Shown: one piece after another, positions 48,759-58,724 of the stretch | How the letters are laid out: every line of letters starts with the position of its first letter | Position numbering within the stretch: the stretch's first letter is position 1 | Assembly: GCA_963827935.1 (NCBI GenBank) | Contig: CAWHCN010000017.1 | Location: forward strand, 310,001 to 374,000 | Origin: DATFNV01 sp963827935 | Lineage (GTDB): Bacteria; Planctomycetota; Planctomycetia; Gemmatales; Gemmataceae | DNA: 64,000 nucleotides | Reading direction: 5' to 3' | The notes under the pieces: generated by a model | The model's input: only the letters and a program-made list of their open reading frames with translations | The model's database searches: none | What the model was told of the DNA's origin: nothing | Position numbers and translations under genes: made by a program

Positions 48759-50826
48759 CTAGCCCGAGTTTACTACTTTGCCCCCAAAAACCGGGCTAAA
48801 TCGGCCCTGTTTTTGACGCAAGTCCTTATTTGCCAACGCCCGCTTTCCCAAAAAGGCACTGTAGTGTAGAAAATAGCATTCAGCCCTTGCTTTGCTCCCC
48901 CGCCTCGGCCTACACTGCCCCCAGACAGCACCGACGCCGGGGGGCATCCATGTTCCTTCGCAAAATCAGGCAACAGCGTCACGGCCAAACCTATACCTAT
49001 TTCGCCCTCACCGAAACCGTGCCGCGCTCCCGGCGGCCGCGTCCGCCAACGCACCATTTGTTACCTCGGCCGTCTCGATAACCTCCGCCCACCCGACTGG
49101 CTGCGCATCGCCGAACGGCTCCCCGACCCCGCCTGGCTGCCACGCCTCATGCAGGAAGTCGGCTATGTGCCGCCCGACGTGCCGGGCGGACCCATCCAGG
49201 GCGTCTGTCTCGATCCCCACTCCATTGCCTGGCGCAATCCCCGCCGCCTCGGCGACGTTTACGTCGGCCTCCGCGCCTGGCAACTGCTCGGCCTGGACCG
49301 ACTCCTGCAACGCCTCCTCGGCCGCAGCCGCCAGCCGCGTGCCCCTACCGACCGTCGCCGCCATGATCGCCGTCAATCGCCTCGTCGATCCCCGCAGCGA
49401 ACTCGGCATCTTTCACTGGCTGCCCGACACCGCCTTGCCCGAGTTACTCGGCGTGCCGCGCGGCCGGCTTGGCCTCAACCTTCTCTATCGTTGCCTCAGC
49501 CACGTCGAACCGCACAAGGCCGCCATCGAAGACCACCTGGTCCGCCACGGACGCGACCTGTTTGACTTCCGCAACGATCTGCTCCTCTACGACCTGACCA
49601 GCACCTACTTCGAGGGCCGACTGGCCGGCAATCCCAAGGCCCAACGCGGCTATTCCCGCGATCATCGTCCCGATTGCAAGCAATTGTGCATCGGCCTTGT
49701 CGTCAATCGCGACGGCTTCCCGCTCGGCTATGAATCCCTGCCCGGCAACGCCCGCGACGCCGCTACCCTAATGCCCTTGATCCAGGCCCTGGAAGAACGC
49801 TGTGGCGGCACGCGTCGCCTGGTCTGCTTCGATCGCGGCATGGCCACCGAGGCCAATCTGCGGCACTGGCGGCAGACCCAACGTCACTACCTGTGCGCAG
49901 TGCGGCGGGCCGTTACGCGACAATACCTGTCCACCATACGTCAAGGACCCTGGCAACGCGTCCACGCCGAGCACCAGGGCGGGCCGGACATCGTCGTGCA
50001 GGCACTGCCCGACCAGGAGCACGACGGTGTCCGCGAACGCTGGCTGTTGTGCCGCAGCGACGGTTGCCAGCTCAAGGAGCGGCAGATGTTCGAGGCCCGC
50101 CTGCTCAAGGCCCGCGAACGCTTGGCCCGTCTGCAAGCCCAAGTGGCCGCCGGCACCTTCACCCGCCGCTAGGTGATCCACCGCAAAGCCAAGCAGGCCG
50201 TGGGTCGCACGCACGACCTGCACGGCATCTTCACCTGGACAGTGCAACGCCGGGGCGGCCAGCGGCAACTGCGGGTCACGGAAAACGCCGCGGCCCTTGC
50301 GGATGCACGCGATCTGCAAGGAGTCTATTTGCTGCGCACCACCGACACCGAGCTGACGCTGGTGGCGTTGTGGCACACCTACATGTTGCTCACGCGTGTC
50401 GAGGCCGCCTTCCGAAACCTGAAAACCGACCTGTGTCTGCGGCCGATCTATCATCACAAGGAAGAGCGCGGCGACGCCCATGTCCTGTTCGCGGTGTTGG
50501 CCTACGCCCTGTCGGTGACCATCCAGTTGCGTCATCGTCGGCAGGGTGGGGAGCTGACGACGGCGGCGTTGCTGGAGAAGTTGGCCCGAGTACAACTGGC
50601 GGAGCTATCGTTCCGCACCAGCCAGGGAGAGTGGCTGCGTTTCGAGCGTGCGTCGGTGCCCTCGGCCGAGCAGCAAGCCATCCTGGACACCCTGGCCTGG
50701 CCGATCCCCGAGCCCTACCTGCCACCCGACCTGGGCACCGAACCCGGCCCGTTTGTAGTGCAAAACGGCGACGCAAGTCCTTATTTATCAAGGCAACTCG
50801 ACCTGAAAGTAGTAAACTCGGGCTAG
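48759..50826 (+). mobile_element. IS1634-like insertion sequence
   Basis: Perfect 21-bp inverted repeats (CTAGCCCGAGTTTACTACTT at 48759 and its complement ending at 50826) bound a ~2.07 kb element. A direct repeat GACGCAAGTCCTTATTT lies just inside each end. The transposase inside is broken. Confidence 0.8.
48951..50826 (+). pseudogene. IS1634-like DDE transposase, two frameshifts and an in-frame TAG
   Basis: MFLRKIRQQRHGQTYTYFAL starts at 48951. Shifts near 49040 and 49335 pass through LRIAERLPDPAWLPRLMQEV to VAAMIAVNRLVDPRSELGIF. FNDLLLYDLTSTYFEG-type motif (LLLYDLTSTYFEGRL) supplies the first Asp and LVCFDRGMATEAN the second. A TAG at 50170-50172 interrupts before the last part, where LTRVEAAFRNLKTDLCLRP holds the catalytic Glu. 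The stop lies within the right inverted repeat. Confidence 0.8.
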
Positions 50827-50864
50827 ATGACCGTTTTGCAATTTCCCCGCCAGTGGCGACCCCA

Positions 50865-50923
50865 GGCAGCCCGAAGCGCCAGCGAGGACATACGGCGAAA
50901 CCTCGCTGGCGCTTCGGGCTGCC
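50865..50923. repeat. Palindromic element, family C (copy 2, perfect)
   Basis: Arms GGCAGCCCGAAGCGCCAGCG and its exact complement (23 bp) flank a 13-base loop, about 40 bases from the IS end. Confidence 0.8.
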
Positions 50924-50953
50924 CCAGTGGCGGCGGACTTGCGAAACGCTCTA

Positions 50954-51163
50954 CTAGTGCAATGACAGCGTCGTATCGCAGATCCACTTACTGTTGCAGA
51001 ACAGCTCGACCAGGAACAGCCCGGAGCGGGGAAACCCACAGCGCTGCACTGTCAAGGCGACCTGCACGACGGCAGTTCGATTCGGGAACGCCAGAAGATT
51101 GGGGCTCGTCGTGTGAATTAGTCGGCCCGTCGAGGCGTCACTAATGTCCACGAAGAACGGCAC
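50954..51163 (-). pseudogene. 3' fragment of a beta-rich protein gene
   Basis: The frame reads MPFFVDISDASTGRLIHTTS, then GFPRSGLFLVELFCNSKW and ends CDTTLSLH, resembling the C-terminus of DUF6941-like proteins (sandwich ending in a short strand). The upstream frame is closed by a stop at about 51210, so the N-terminal part is missing. Confidence 0.4.
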
Positions 51164-51245
51164 CTGGCCCAGGCCGTTGACCCTTTTCCCCTGTCTTAAT
51201 TCAACCGCTCACGACCCCTTGCATTCCCCCCTTTTGTTCCTCAGA

Positions 51246-51682
51246 TCAGGCCTTTGATAGCACCAGAAGATCGAGTCCCTTGAATTGCTTGAAACCCTTG
51301 TCAGTCGTCACCAGCTGATGTCCGCCGGCGATGGCGAACGCGGCGAGATAGGCATCCATCCACAGTTTCGGGGATGCCTTCGAGTGCATGGCGAGTTTCT
51401 TCCAATGGGATTCGAGACCGCGTGGCTCCTCCACCCACGAGATGCGCTCGTCGGTGCGCAAGCCCTCGTAAACGGACCAAGCCGCTTTGTTGGTCAAAGG
51501 GGGGATGCGGTAGGGGATCAACACCGCCTTGGTGGTCAGGAGTCGCAGAAACGACTGCTGGACGGCGCGGCAAAAAAAGCCTCATGAGGCAGCCGCACAG
51601 CAAGCCACGCCCGGGCCGCGGCATGAAACTCGTGCCTGGAAAGCGCCAGCGCCACCCAAACATTGCTATCGACCAGCGGCAT
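51246..51682 (-). CDS. vapC: PIN-domain toxin (VapC-like), one frameshift
   Basis: MPLVDSNVWVALALSRHEFH starts at 51682, with Asp5 as PIN residue. In an A7 run near 51575 a base seems missing; then FCRAVQQSFLRLLTTKAVLI, PKLWMDAYLAAFAIAGGHQL and LVTTDKGFKQFKGLDLLVL follow in the next frame with further PIN Asp residues. It overlaps the antitoxin gene by 17 bases. Confidence 0.8.
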
Positions 51683-51962
51683 AATACCATTCCACTTCCT
51701 GAGCCAGGAGGATATCGGCCACCCGCTCCGGCGTCATTTCCTCCTCGGGCGCTGCGTTCTGCTTGCACACGATCAGAGGCAAGCCCGTTTCCTTGTCTCT
51801 GGTGATCACCGGCGCCTGGGCCTCCGGCTCGGTGTCGGCCGCGACGGCCAACCCTTTACGCAGTAGATCGGCCACCGCGTCCTTGAGCTTCTGCCCTTCG
51901 CGTACGGCGCGGAGTTTCACCTGCTTTACCAGTGCATCAGGCAGATCGAGGGTCGTCTTCAT
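51666..51962 (-). CDS. vapB: VapB-like antitoxin
   Basis: The 98-aa protein starts MKTTLDLPDALVKQVKLRAV, a ribbon-helix-helix DNA-binding domain, and ends in an acidic tail (EEEMTPERVADILLAQEVEW). It precedes and overlaps the PIN toxin gene. Confidence 0.8.
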   Translation of the reverse strand: MKTTLDLPDALVKQVKLRAVREGQKLKDAVADLLRKGLAVAADTEPEAQAPVITRDKETGLPLIVCKQNAAPEEEMTPERVADILLAQEVEWYYAAGR

Positions 51963-52030
51963 GTTGCCATTTTCCTGGTTTCCCAGCTTCCTGTCAAGAC
52001 TTGGGTTTTGGCTTCCTTCATGGCGTGGCC

Positions 52031-52387
52031 TTACTGATGGCCGCCGTTGGAGCCCTCTTCCGCCCGGCGAACGTCGGCCAGCCACGACGCGGGAGGTGGC
52101 GTCGACAGGCCGGCCGGGTCGGTGCCTGCCCGCAGCGCCGCGGCCAGGTCGGGCAGCCAGGCCGGAAACGGCGGAGGCGGCGGCTTGCCTGGGACGGGTT
52201 CGATCGATGGCGGCTCGGGGAAGCGGAGGGCCGCCTCGGCCGGGATCGCGTTCAGCGGATCCCAGCCGACCGGCCAGACCAGGTCCTCGGGGATGAGGCC
52301 GCCGGTGTGGGCCAGGCGGCGGAGGTCGTCGCCGGAGACGGGGCCGTGGACGGCGGCGGCGTGGGAGTAGAACCACTGGTCGGCCAT
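52031..52387 (-). CDS. GYF_2-domain mini-protein
   Basis: The 118-aa protein (MADQWFYSHAAAVHGPVSGD) is nearly the same as that at 46243, with DDLRRLAHTGGLIPEDLVWP, a Pro-rich middle (VPGKPPPPPFPAWLPDLAAA) and WLADVRRAEEGSNG at the end. It is 69 bases downstream of the vapB start region on the opposite side of the pair. Confidence 0.7.
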   Translation of the reverse strand: MADQWFYSHAAAVHGPVSGDDLRRLAHTGGLIPEDLVWPVGWDPLNAIPAEAALRFPEPPSIEPVPGKPPPPPFPAWLPDLAAALRAGTDPAGLSTPPPASWLADVRRAEEGSNGGHQ

Positions 52388-52467
52388 GGGTGACCACCAC
52401 GTTTCTGATCACGCGGCCGGTGGACGCAGGGATCTTGTGAACGCCCAGATTTCCAGCTCCATTTCGA

Positions 52468-53174
52468 TCAAGCGGATTCGCGTAGGACGCGGAAGCCATG
52501 CAGCCTGTGCTTTGCCAGGCTCCAGACCTCGTCGGCGCTAGAGTGCATTCGCTTACCATGCAGGGCCCAGGCTAGTACCATCTGTGTGTTATCCTTCCGC
52601 TCCAATTCTGCTCCTTCGGGTGCGGCCACGACACAATCGATTCCGGTCCTACCCTGGTATTCCTTCCGCTTTCCCTCACTCTCGGCCTCCACGGCAAAGT
52701 GCCCTTCTAATAATAGCGGGTCGAGCGACCGAATCCCGCAGACGTCAGGCGGCGCACCAGGGAAGAGCACGTGGTACATCGTCACTTCCACTTCTCCCGG
52801 AGGATACACATACACTGCTTCCACGGGGATTCCGCCGAGTAGGGAGTGAGGAGAAGGAATTGGCTCCGTGTGGGGAAAGAGCCGCAGGACTTCGAGCGCG
52901 TCCTCAGCGAGGGGGTGCTTCGCGCCACCAGTGTGACGTCGGAGCTGGTTATCCAATGGTCACCCAATGCCCGAAGTACCCGGATGAGCTGACGGTAGGC
53001 CTCCAACGTGCCCTTCTGATCCACGCTGGGGGTGGCAATGTAGAGCGTCCACCGATCCTCATCGACAGGCTTCACCCAGCAGGCCGCACGGACATCAACA
53101 CCTTCATCCCTGAGCCGGCTGAGCAGACTCCACCCGTTGCCAATTTCATGGTTTACCAGCGTGACTGTATCCAC
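52468..53174 (-). CDS. Unknown partner of a HEPN gene, one frameshift
   Basis: MDTVTLVNHEIGNGWSLLSR starts at 53174, overlapping the HEPN gene end by 22 bases. The frame shifts near 52920 and continues GAKHPLAEDALEVLRLFPHT, GGIPVEAVYVYPPGEVEV and HSSADEVWSLAKHRLHGF. The first part DEGVDVRAACWVKPVDEDRW and TLYIATPSVDQKGTLEAYRQ belongs to a recurring protein type I cannot name. It is likely the antitoxin or effector partner of the HEPN protein. Confidence 0.6.
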
Positions 53175-53584
53175 TTGAACACCCCGTCCGGCTTGTGGCT
53201 TACGGCCTCAAACATCGCCCTGGCTTCCGCCTCCGGCCTCGTCTCGACGTACCGGGAAAATTCCTTCCAGTCCTTCACCACGCCCCAGTGAGCGTCCAGC
53301 GCCGCGTTCGCCCCCCTGGCCCCACCGAACTCCGCCACCAAACCAGCGAGGCCCACCAACTTCTCCAGGTCGTGCGTCCAGCACTTGGCCAGTTCCTTGA
53401 GGTACTTCTCGTCGCCGAAGACTGCGTCGGACTCGCCAAGATACCGGAGCAGACAAGCCTTAAGCCCGCACTCGATGACGTAGCCGCTCATGTAATAGGC
53501 CGCCGCCCAGCGCTTCCGCCCGAGCAAAGCTTTGGCGTCCTTCAATCGCTCCTTCGCGACCTTCTGCCACTGTGTTCGGTTCAC
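53153..53584 (-). CDS. HEPN-domain protein
   Basis: The 143-aa protein has the HEPN helices MNRTQWQKVAKERLKDAKAL, RWAAAYYMSGYVIECGLKAC, HDLEKLVGLAGLVAEFGG and EARAMFEAVSHKPDGVFKWI. The RxxxxH ribonuclease motif is not clear. Translational overlap with the downstream gene indicates a pair. Confidence 0.75.
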   Translation of the reverse strand: MNRTQWQKVAKERLKDAKALLGRKRWAAAYYMSGYVIECGLKACLLRYLGESDAVFGDEKYLKELAKCWTHDLEKLVGLAGLVAEFGGARGANAALDAHWGVVKDWKEFSRYVETRPEAEARAMFEAVSHKPDGVFKWIQSRW

Positions 53585-53987
53585 CGCGTCAACTCCAAGC
53601 CAAGGACCAGCAACGGAGGGGAACTCGTCGTCTCATCAGATCGCTATCCGACTCTCGGCTCTGGGTTCCGGTGCGGGCGTCCGGCACTGACCTGTCGTCC
53701 GTCGACGTATGGTTCTGGTCCTTGCCACTGGCCCTACCCTTGGCCAAAGGGGCCGCGATACCGTCCCCACCTGTCAAGCTAAGCCATCGCTGTTACCCCT
53801 ATCCACGATCGCTCGGCCAGCGTCGCTTTGTGGTGACGGCACCATGGGGCGCGGCCGCTTCCCCATTATAGCGGCACCCAGCAAGTGACATCTACCGCTT
53901 TTTCCATTTCCCGGACTTTACGGCCATTTGGCCGGATGGGTCGAGTGATCTATTCGTATTCAGGAGTTGCCGAGTCGCTTTACCGTC
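53585..53987. other. No gene seen
   Basis: About 400 bases without a supportable gene. On the minus strand the last ~25 bases before 53988 would have been the 3' end of the kinase-like gene before ISL3 insertion. Confidence 0.5.
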
Positions 53988-53995
53988 AATGATTT
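53988..53995. repeat. Left target-site duplication of ISL3 element
   Basis: AATGATTT directly precedes the left inverted repeat; the same eight bases follow the right one at 55363-55370. Confidence 0.85.
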
Positions 53996-55362
53996 GGTTC
54001 TTCGCGTTTTCGAGTGGGTGATTTTCACAGTCTTGGCAGCATGCAGGTGAGGATTTTCAGCCTCAGGTATTCCTCATCGCGGAAACCGTAGGCGCGCCGC
54101 TGGATGGCGCGGATCTTGTTGTTGAAGCCCTCCACAAAGCCCAGGGCGACCTTGTTGTCGGCCTGACAGTAGGCGGCGATGCCGTCCCAGTGAGCCTCGA
54201 TCATGCGTGCGAACTTCTCGAAGGGTTTCAAGCGCTGCCAGCGCAAGGCAGCGCGCCAGTTGTCGTAGAAACGTCTGGCCCAGCCGGGACTCCAGTAGTC
54301 CCACAGTTGATCGAAGGACTCCTTGAGCAGGTATGCCTTGTTCAAACGCCGGTTGGCCTGGAAAAGTAAGTGCAGGGCCTTCCTTCCCTCCAGGGAAAGG
54401 TTCTCCCAGTGAGACAGCAACGTGTAGCGCTGCCCCTTGATGAAACGCCTGTCCTCCCCCGAGAGGCGGGCGTACTCCTGTTTGCGAACCTTGTCCATCG
54501 CTTCGCTGAGGTGGCCGAGGACGTGGAACTTGTCGTACAGGATGACGGCCTGCGGGGCATTCCCCTCCTTGAGGGTGGAATTGCGGAACGCTTTCCACAT
54601 ATCCATGACGGCCAAGCGGATTTTCCTGCATTTCTTGGGGCCCAGCCAGGCGAAGAACTCGTCCAGGCTCGCTTCGGAGCGGTCTTGGCCGCCGAACCAG
54701 ATGGCCCGGCGCCGTTCCAGGTCGCTGACCACGATGCGGTACTGGTGCCCCTTGCCGATGGCGATTTCGTCGATGCCGATGACCCGGGGAGCAGGGTTGC
54801 CGGCCCGGCGGAGCTGTTCGCGCATGTACTGCTTGTCCAACTCCTTGACCGTGTGCCAATCGAGGAACAGTTCCTCGGCCACTTCCTTGATGGCCGTTTC
54901 GCGACAGCGCCGGCCCACGAAGAAGGCGAAGCGCTTGGTGTACAGTGGGTTGTCGGCCAGCCAGTCCAACCGTTCGCTCTTCACGCCCCCGCACCGCGGA
55001 CACTGGACCCTGCGCAGGGAGTAGGCGAGGTAGACCCGCTTGTCGCCACACGAGAGATCCCGGGCACGCCGAGGTCGGGTATCGTAATAGGTCCAAGAGG
55101 CTTGCCCGCAGGCGCCGCACAGCGTTTTTTTCGGCGCCGCTGGAGGGTGATGACCACCGCCCGGGGGTCACCGAAGATGCCTCGAAGGCGGGCCTGGGGC
55201 AGGAAACCAGGGAAGCGGTACAGGTCAGGGAGTCGCTTGAAGTTGGCCATCGGCACAGCATGACAAGAATTCCCCCGGAGGGAAAGAGCGTTTCCCCTGG
55301 AAATCCCGCGGTTTCATAGGCCCCGAGGCCCGAAAGTTGCCCACTCGAAAACGCGAAGAGCC
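53996..55362 (-). mobile_element. ISL3-family insertion sequence
   Basis: The element is 1,367 bp long, bounded by GGTTCTTCGCGTTTTCGAGT on the left and its imperfect complement on the right (GGCTCTTCGCGTTTTCGAGT read inward). Eight-base duplications AATGATTT flank it, the size expected for ISL3. It sits in the 3' end of the kinase-like gene. Confidence 0.9.
54025..55250 (-). CDS. ISL3-family transposase, one frameshift
   Basis: MANFKRLPDLYRFPGFLPQA starts at 55250. A base is missing or extra in an A7 run near 55125; then a zinc-finger-like CGACGQASWTYYDTRP-type segment (CGACGQ; CPRCGG) and MKSERLDWLADNPLYTKRFA follow. The DDE domain has VIGIDEIAIGKGHQYRIVVS, LAVMDMWKAFRNST and a late VEGFNNKIRAIQRRAYGF with the catalytic Glu. 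Length fits the family. Confidence 0.88.
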
Positions 55363-57143
55363 AATGATTTCACGCGGATTACGTTCTCGCCCGATGCGAC
55401 CATGATTGGATGTTTGGCCGATAGGTTGTAGCTCTTCCGCTCCGAAAAGAGGATCACCCCATCGACAGAAACCTCCATCCCGTCAAGGGTGATGCGCCAG
55501 CGGAGCGTGTACCAGGTGTTTGCGTTGAGCGGTCGCACCTTCGCCGTTGCCAAACTTCCACTCTCACGGCGCCCATCCCCGTCGGGCCGGTTGACGCGAA
55601 GTTCCTGCCTATTGACCTCCCAATTGAAAATCACACAGGCTCCGTTGAAGGCGAGTAGGCGAATGTTGTTCCGTTCGGTGCTGGCGACAACTGTTATTTC
55701 AATCGGCCCCGTGAAGGCATCCTTCGTGGCGATCTGTGATTGCGGGCTAATGCGCAGGGCGTCACCATCTTCCTTGGCGCCCCACACATTCAGGTTCCGC
55801 CACCGGTCTTGGTCCCTTTTTGTCGGCCCTTGCTGTTTCGATGATGGAAGACCAGGGGGATCTAACACGCGAGGGGGCGAGCCATTATCGCCAACCGGGG
55901 TCCTAGATTCCTTGTCGGTGGAACGTCGATCCTGGGTCAGCGGAAGTTTATTGCCACTCTGGGCAAACCGCACGCTATCTGTCGGTTTCTTGCCTTTGTC
56001 GGGCTCCTCCGCCACAAGCACGATCGCGATAAAGACCACGAGAGCTGCGGCCGTAACTCCGCCCGCCACAGGCATCCACAGTGGAATACTGCTGCGCTGA
56101 GTTGATCCCTCACGCCTCGGCTCGGGAGAGGTGAATTCATCATCAGCCAATGTGCCCTCCTGGGACGGTTCCCGTGCTTCGTACCGCACGGGCGGCGGTG
56201 ACACCTTGACCCCGCCCGGGACCGCGGAGCGTGAGGGGGTTGCGCCGGCGTCCAGCAACGGCGTCTCTTCCATCGGCCCGCGCAGCGCCTCGATCATCTT
56301 CTCCGCCAACCCGCGCGCCACCGCATCCTCCCCCTTCAGCAGTCCGTAAATCAGCCGCGACTTGGTCGGCCCCTCCAAATCCTCCTGCGTGAACAGCAGA
56401 TTGTCGCCATTGTCGTACTTCTCCCACAACTCCCGTCCGCCCGACTTCAGCGCCGTCAGCGCCGTGGCGATCAGCAGCAGAGGGAAGCGGTCCACCTCGC
56501 GGTTGTAGGTTTCGTCGCGCAGCCGCTGCGGATGCTGATACGACGGATGCCCCACCTCGCCCGACTTCGTCCCCGCCAGGGCCGGCACCCACATGCCGTC
56601 GTAATCGACCAGCTTCAAGGCCAGCGACGACGAGCCGGAGCCGGGCACCAGGAGGACGTTGCCGTGCTGCAGGTCGGCGTGGGCCACGTCGGCGTCGCGG
56701 AGGCGCTGGCCCATGCGGGCCCAGATTTGCAGGAGCGCCTCCAGCGTGGCCGGCTTGTCGGCGGCCTTGGCCACGAACTGGTTGAGCGTCAGCCCCTCGA
56801 CCCATTGCATCTTCAGCACCGGAAACCACTGGCCGTGGACGCGGATGCCCTGCTCCAGGAAATCGAAGTCCACGGTGAACGGCAGCCGGGCCGCGCGCAG
56901 GTGGCGGCTGATCTCGGCGTAGCGCTCGCGCAGGCCGGGGGTTTCGCGGGTGAAGCACTTGACGGCCCAGCGCGAGCCGTCGGGGCACTGGAGCTGATAG
57001 ACATCGGCGAAGTTGCCGGAGCAGGGCATCGGCACGCCGAACTGATTGGTGGCGGCCTGTCCGCGGCGGAGGTCGGGATCGGCGAAGTTGGCGGCGGGGG
57101 CCTGGATGGCCTCGTTGTAATCCTGCGAGAGCGGCCAGGTCAT
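55314..57143 (-). pseudogene. Kinase-like transmembrane protein with lectin-like C-terminus, 3' end cut by ISL3
   Basis: A protein-kinase-like domain opens the protein: GNFADVYQLQCPDGSRWAVK (Gly-loop and Lys), then HADLQHGNVLL (HxDLxxxN catalytic loop) and LVDYDGMW in place of DFG. A transmembrane helix (PVAGGVTAAALVVFIAIVLV) follows near 375. The C-terminal ~170 residues resemble a LamG/3-keto-disaccharide hydrolase-type beta-sandwich (SGSLATAKVRPLNANTWYTL; GMEVSVDGVILFSE). The last codons (ALRVFEWATFG) come from the ISL3 end; without the insertion the gene would end VKSLTVKRLGNS. Confidence 0.8.
55363..55370. repeat. Right target-site duplication of ISL3 element
   Basis: AATGATTT, identical to the left copy at 53988-53995. 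Confidence 0.85.
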
Positions 57144-57251
57144 GGCAGGCGACTCCTGGGGCGACTGGCGGCCGAGGCGGTGTGGTGGCCATCCTACGGT
57201 CGATCGGCGGGCAGTGCAAAAGGGTTTTGGCTCGCTCGACGGAATTCACCG

Positions 57252-57650
57252 TCAGGGTGACTTCTTGCTGGGTGGGAGGCCGAGGAGTGCGCGGGCTTCC
57301 GTCCGGATTCGGTCCTGCCAGCGCAGAGCGGCTTCGGCCTGGCGCTTACTGGCGTCATCTCCGGGGTAGCGGGTGTCGACCGCGAAGTGGGTGAGAAAGT
57401 GCAATCCGCGGCGGAATGAACCAAGGGATGGATGGTGAGCTTGCAGCAACTTCAACAGGCGAATGAGCTCGTGCGTCTTCGGTATCGCTAGCCCGAGTTC
57501 CTCCAGCAGTGCTTTAAGATATTTCTCGACACATAGCTGACAATGGAAGCAGACCACGTCATGCAGAGGCACTTTTCCGCGGCTGCCTCGCAGGGCGATG
57601 GTGTGATCGGCTTCGGCTTTCCGCACCCACTCCCTCGTTTTCTTTTTCAT
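57252..57650 (-). CDS. HEPN toxin of a HEPN-MNT pair
   Basis: The 132-aa protein has the HEPN pattern TREWVRKAEADHTIALRGSR, VVCFHCQLCVEKYLKALLEE, KTHELIRLLKLLQ. It overlaps the MNT gene by 92 bases at its start, typical for such pairs. Confidence 0.85.
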   Translation of the reverse strand: MKKKTREWVRKAEADHTIALRGSRGKVPLHDVVCFHCQLCVEKYLKALLEELGLAIPKTHELIRLLKLLQAHHPSLGSFRRGLHFLTHFAVDTRYPGDDASKRQAEAALRWQDRIRTEARALLGLPPSKKSP

Positions 57651-58008
57651 AAAGCACTTTTCCCCGCGACACGATCTCTGTCAGAAAGGACTCGCGTTCC
57701 TCAAGTCGCCACTTCATTTCCTTCGGCTTGCGGACGATCAGGTCCATCGGGAAGGGCGGTTCCAGGGCGAAGCGCATCTTAAAACCCTGGTCGAGCTGGT
57801 TGCGACAAGGCATGATAACGAGCAGATCCACATCGCTATCTTCATGCGGCGTCCCGTAGGCATAGGAGCCGAACAGGATGACCTTGTCCGGCTGGAACTC
57901 CCGGCCGATGGCCCGCGCGTATTTGCGGATCACGCGCATGGAGATGTCGGCGCCGGTATAATAGCGCTTCGGGGGATCGGGGAACTCGTCGCGCGGGGCT
58001 TTTTTCAT
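57559..58008 (-). CDS. Minimal nucleotidyltransferase (MNT) antitoxin
   Basis: The 149-aa protein carries GSYAYGTPHEDSDVDLLVIM, the GSxxxG...SDxDL motif of minimal nucleotidyltransferases; a third Asp is in PMDLIVRKPKE. MNT partners AMPylate the HEPN toxin. The last ~30 residues are in the overlap with the HEPN gene. Confidence 0.88.
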   Translation of the reverse strand: MKKAPRDEFPDPPKRYYTGADISMRVIRKYARAIGREFQPDKVILFGSYAYGTPHEDSDVDLLVIMPCRNQLDQGFKMRFALEPPFPMDLIVRKPKEMKWRLEERESFLTEIVSRGKVLYEKENEGVGAESRSRSHHRPARQPRKSASA

Positions 58009-58097
58009 GTCCTGATTCTACGCGATCCGTCCAGTCCGCTGCCACAGATCACCGTGCCGTCTGTCTGGTCGGGCGCGACCCAACTCCGACGCCCGAT

Positions 58098-58724
58098 CTA
58101 CGGCCCGATCGCGGCCATCTCCCCAATCGCCGCCACAATCTCCGGCACCTCGGCCATGGCTCCCAGGCCCACGTCGCCGCAGGCCAGGCGCTTGCTTTGT
58201 GGGGCGACGATTCGCAGGCGGGGGCAGTGCTCGTTGATCCAGGCGACGACGGCGTCGCGGTCGAGGCCGCCGGGTGGGTCGGCGTCCGCCACTTGCCACA
58301 GGTGTCGCAGTGTAAGCGGGTGTTCCCACATCAGCGTGTTCATGGCCGGTGCCAGCACTACGGGGCGGGCGGGGTCCCAGGCCCGCCAGACGCAGGTCAG
58401 GCAGTTGTCGCACAGGCCGTTGGCCAGCTTGGCCAGGGTGTTGGCGTCGAGCGGGGCGATGGCCAGCAGGTCGGCCCACTTCCGCAGTTCGATGTGCAGC
58501 ACCGGGTCGTCCCGCTGCCAGAGGCGTCCCTGGTCGCGGCCGGGCCATTCGTCTTCGTCGCGCACGACAATGCTGGGACCCAGGGAGACCGGCTCGAAGA
58601 AGTAAAGCGCCGCCTGGGTCGCCACGATCTTCACCGCGTGACCGGCCAGGGTCAGTTGCCGGTGCAGCTCGGGGGTGCGGATGGCGGCGACCGAGCCGGT
58701 GACGCCAAGCAGGATGTTAGCCAC
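58098..58724 (-). CDS. coaC: Phosphopantothenoylcysteine decarboxylase-like flavoprotein (CoaC)
   Basis: The 208-aa protein has NILLGVTGSVAAIRTPELHR (FMN site), VLHIELRKWADLLAIAPLDA with the active-site His, LANGLCDNCLTCVWRAW and VVLAPAMNTLMWEHPLT. These identify the CoaC part of coenzyme A synthesis. It overlaps the coaB-type gene by eight bases. Bacteria usually carry a fused coaBC; the split form here is a planctomycete-like exception. Confidence 0.85.
   Translation of the reverse strand: MANILLGVTGSVAAIRTPELHRQLTLAGHAVKIVATQAALYFFEPVSLGPSIVVRDEDEWPGRDQGRLWQRDDPVLHIELRKWADLLAIAPLDANTLAKLANGLCDNCLTCVWRAWDPARPVVLAPAMNTLMWEHPLTLRHLWQVADADPPGGLDRDAVVAWINEHCPRLRIVAPQSKRLACGDVGLGAMAEVPEIVAAIGEMAAIGP

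Noticed and set aside
16741..50172. In-frame TAG codons at 16741 and 50170 as stop-codon recoding
   Set aside because: Other genes here end normally in TAG, and both cases lie in decayed accessory genes, so recoding is unlikely.
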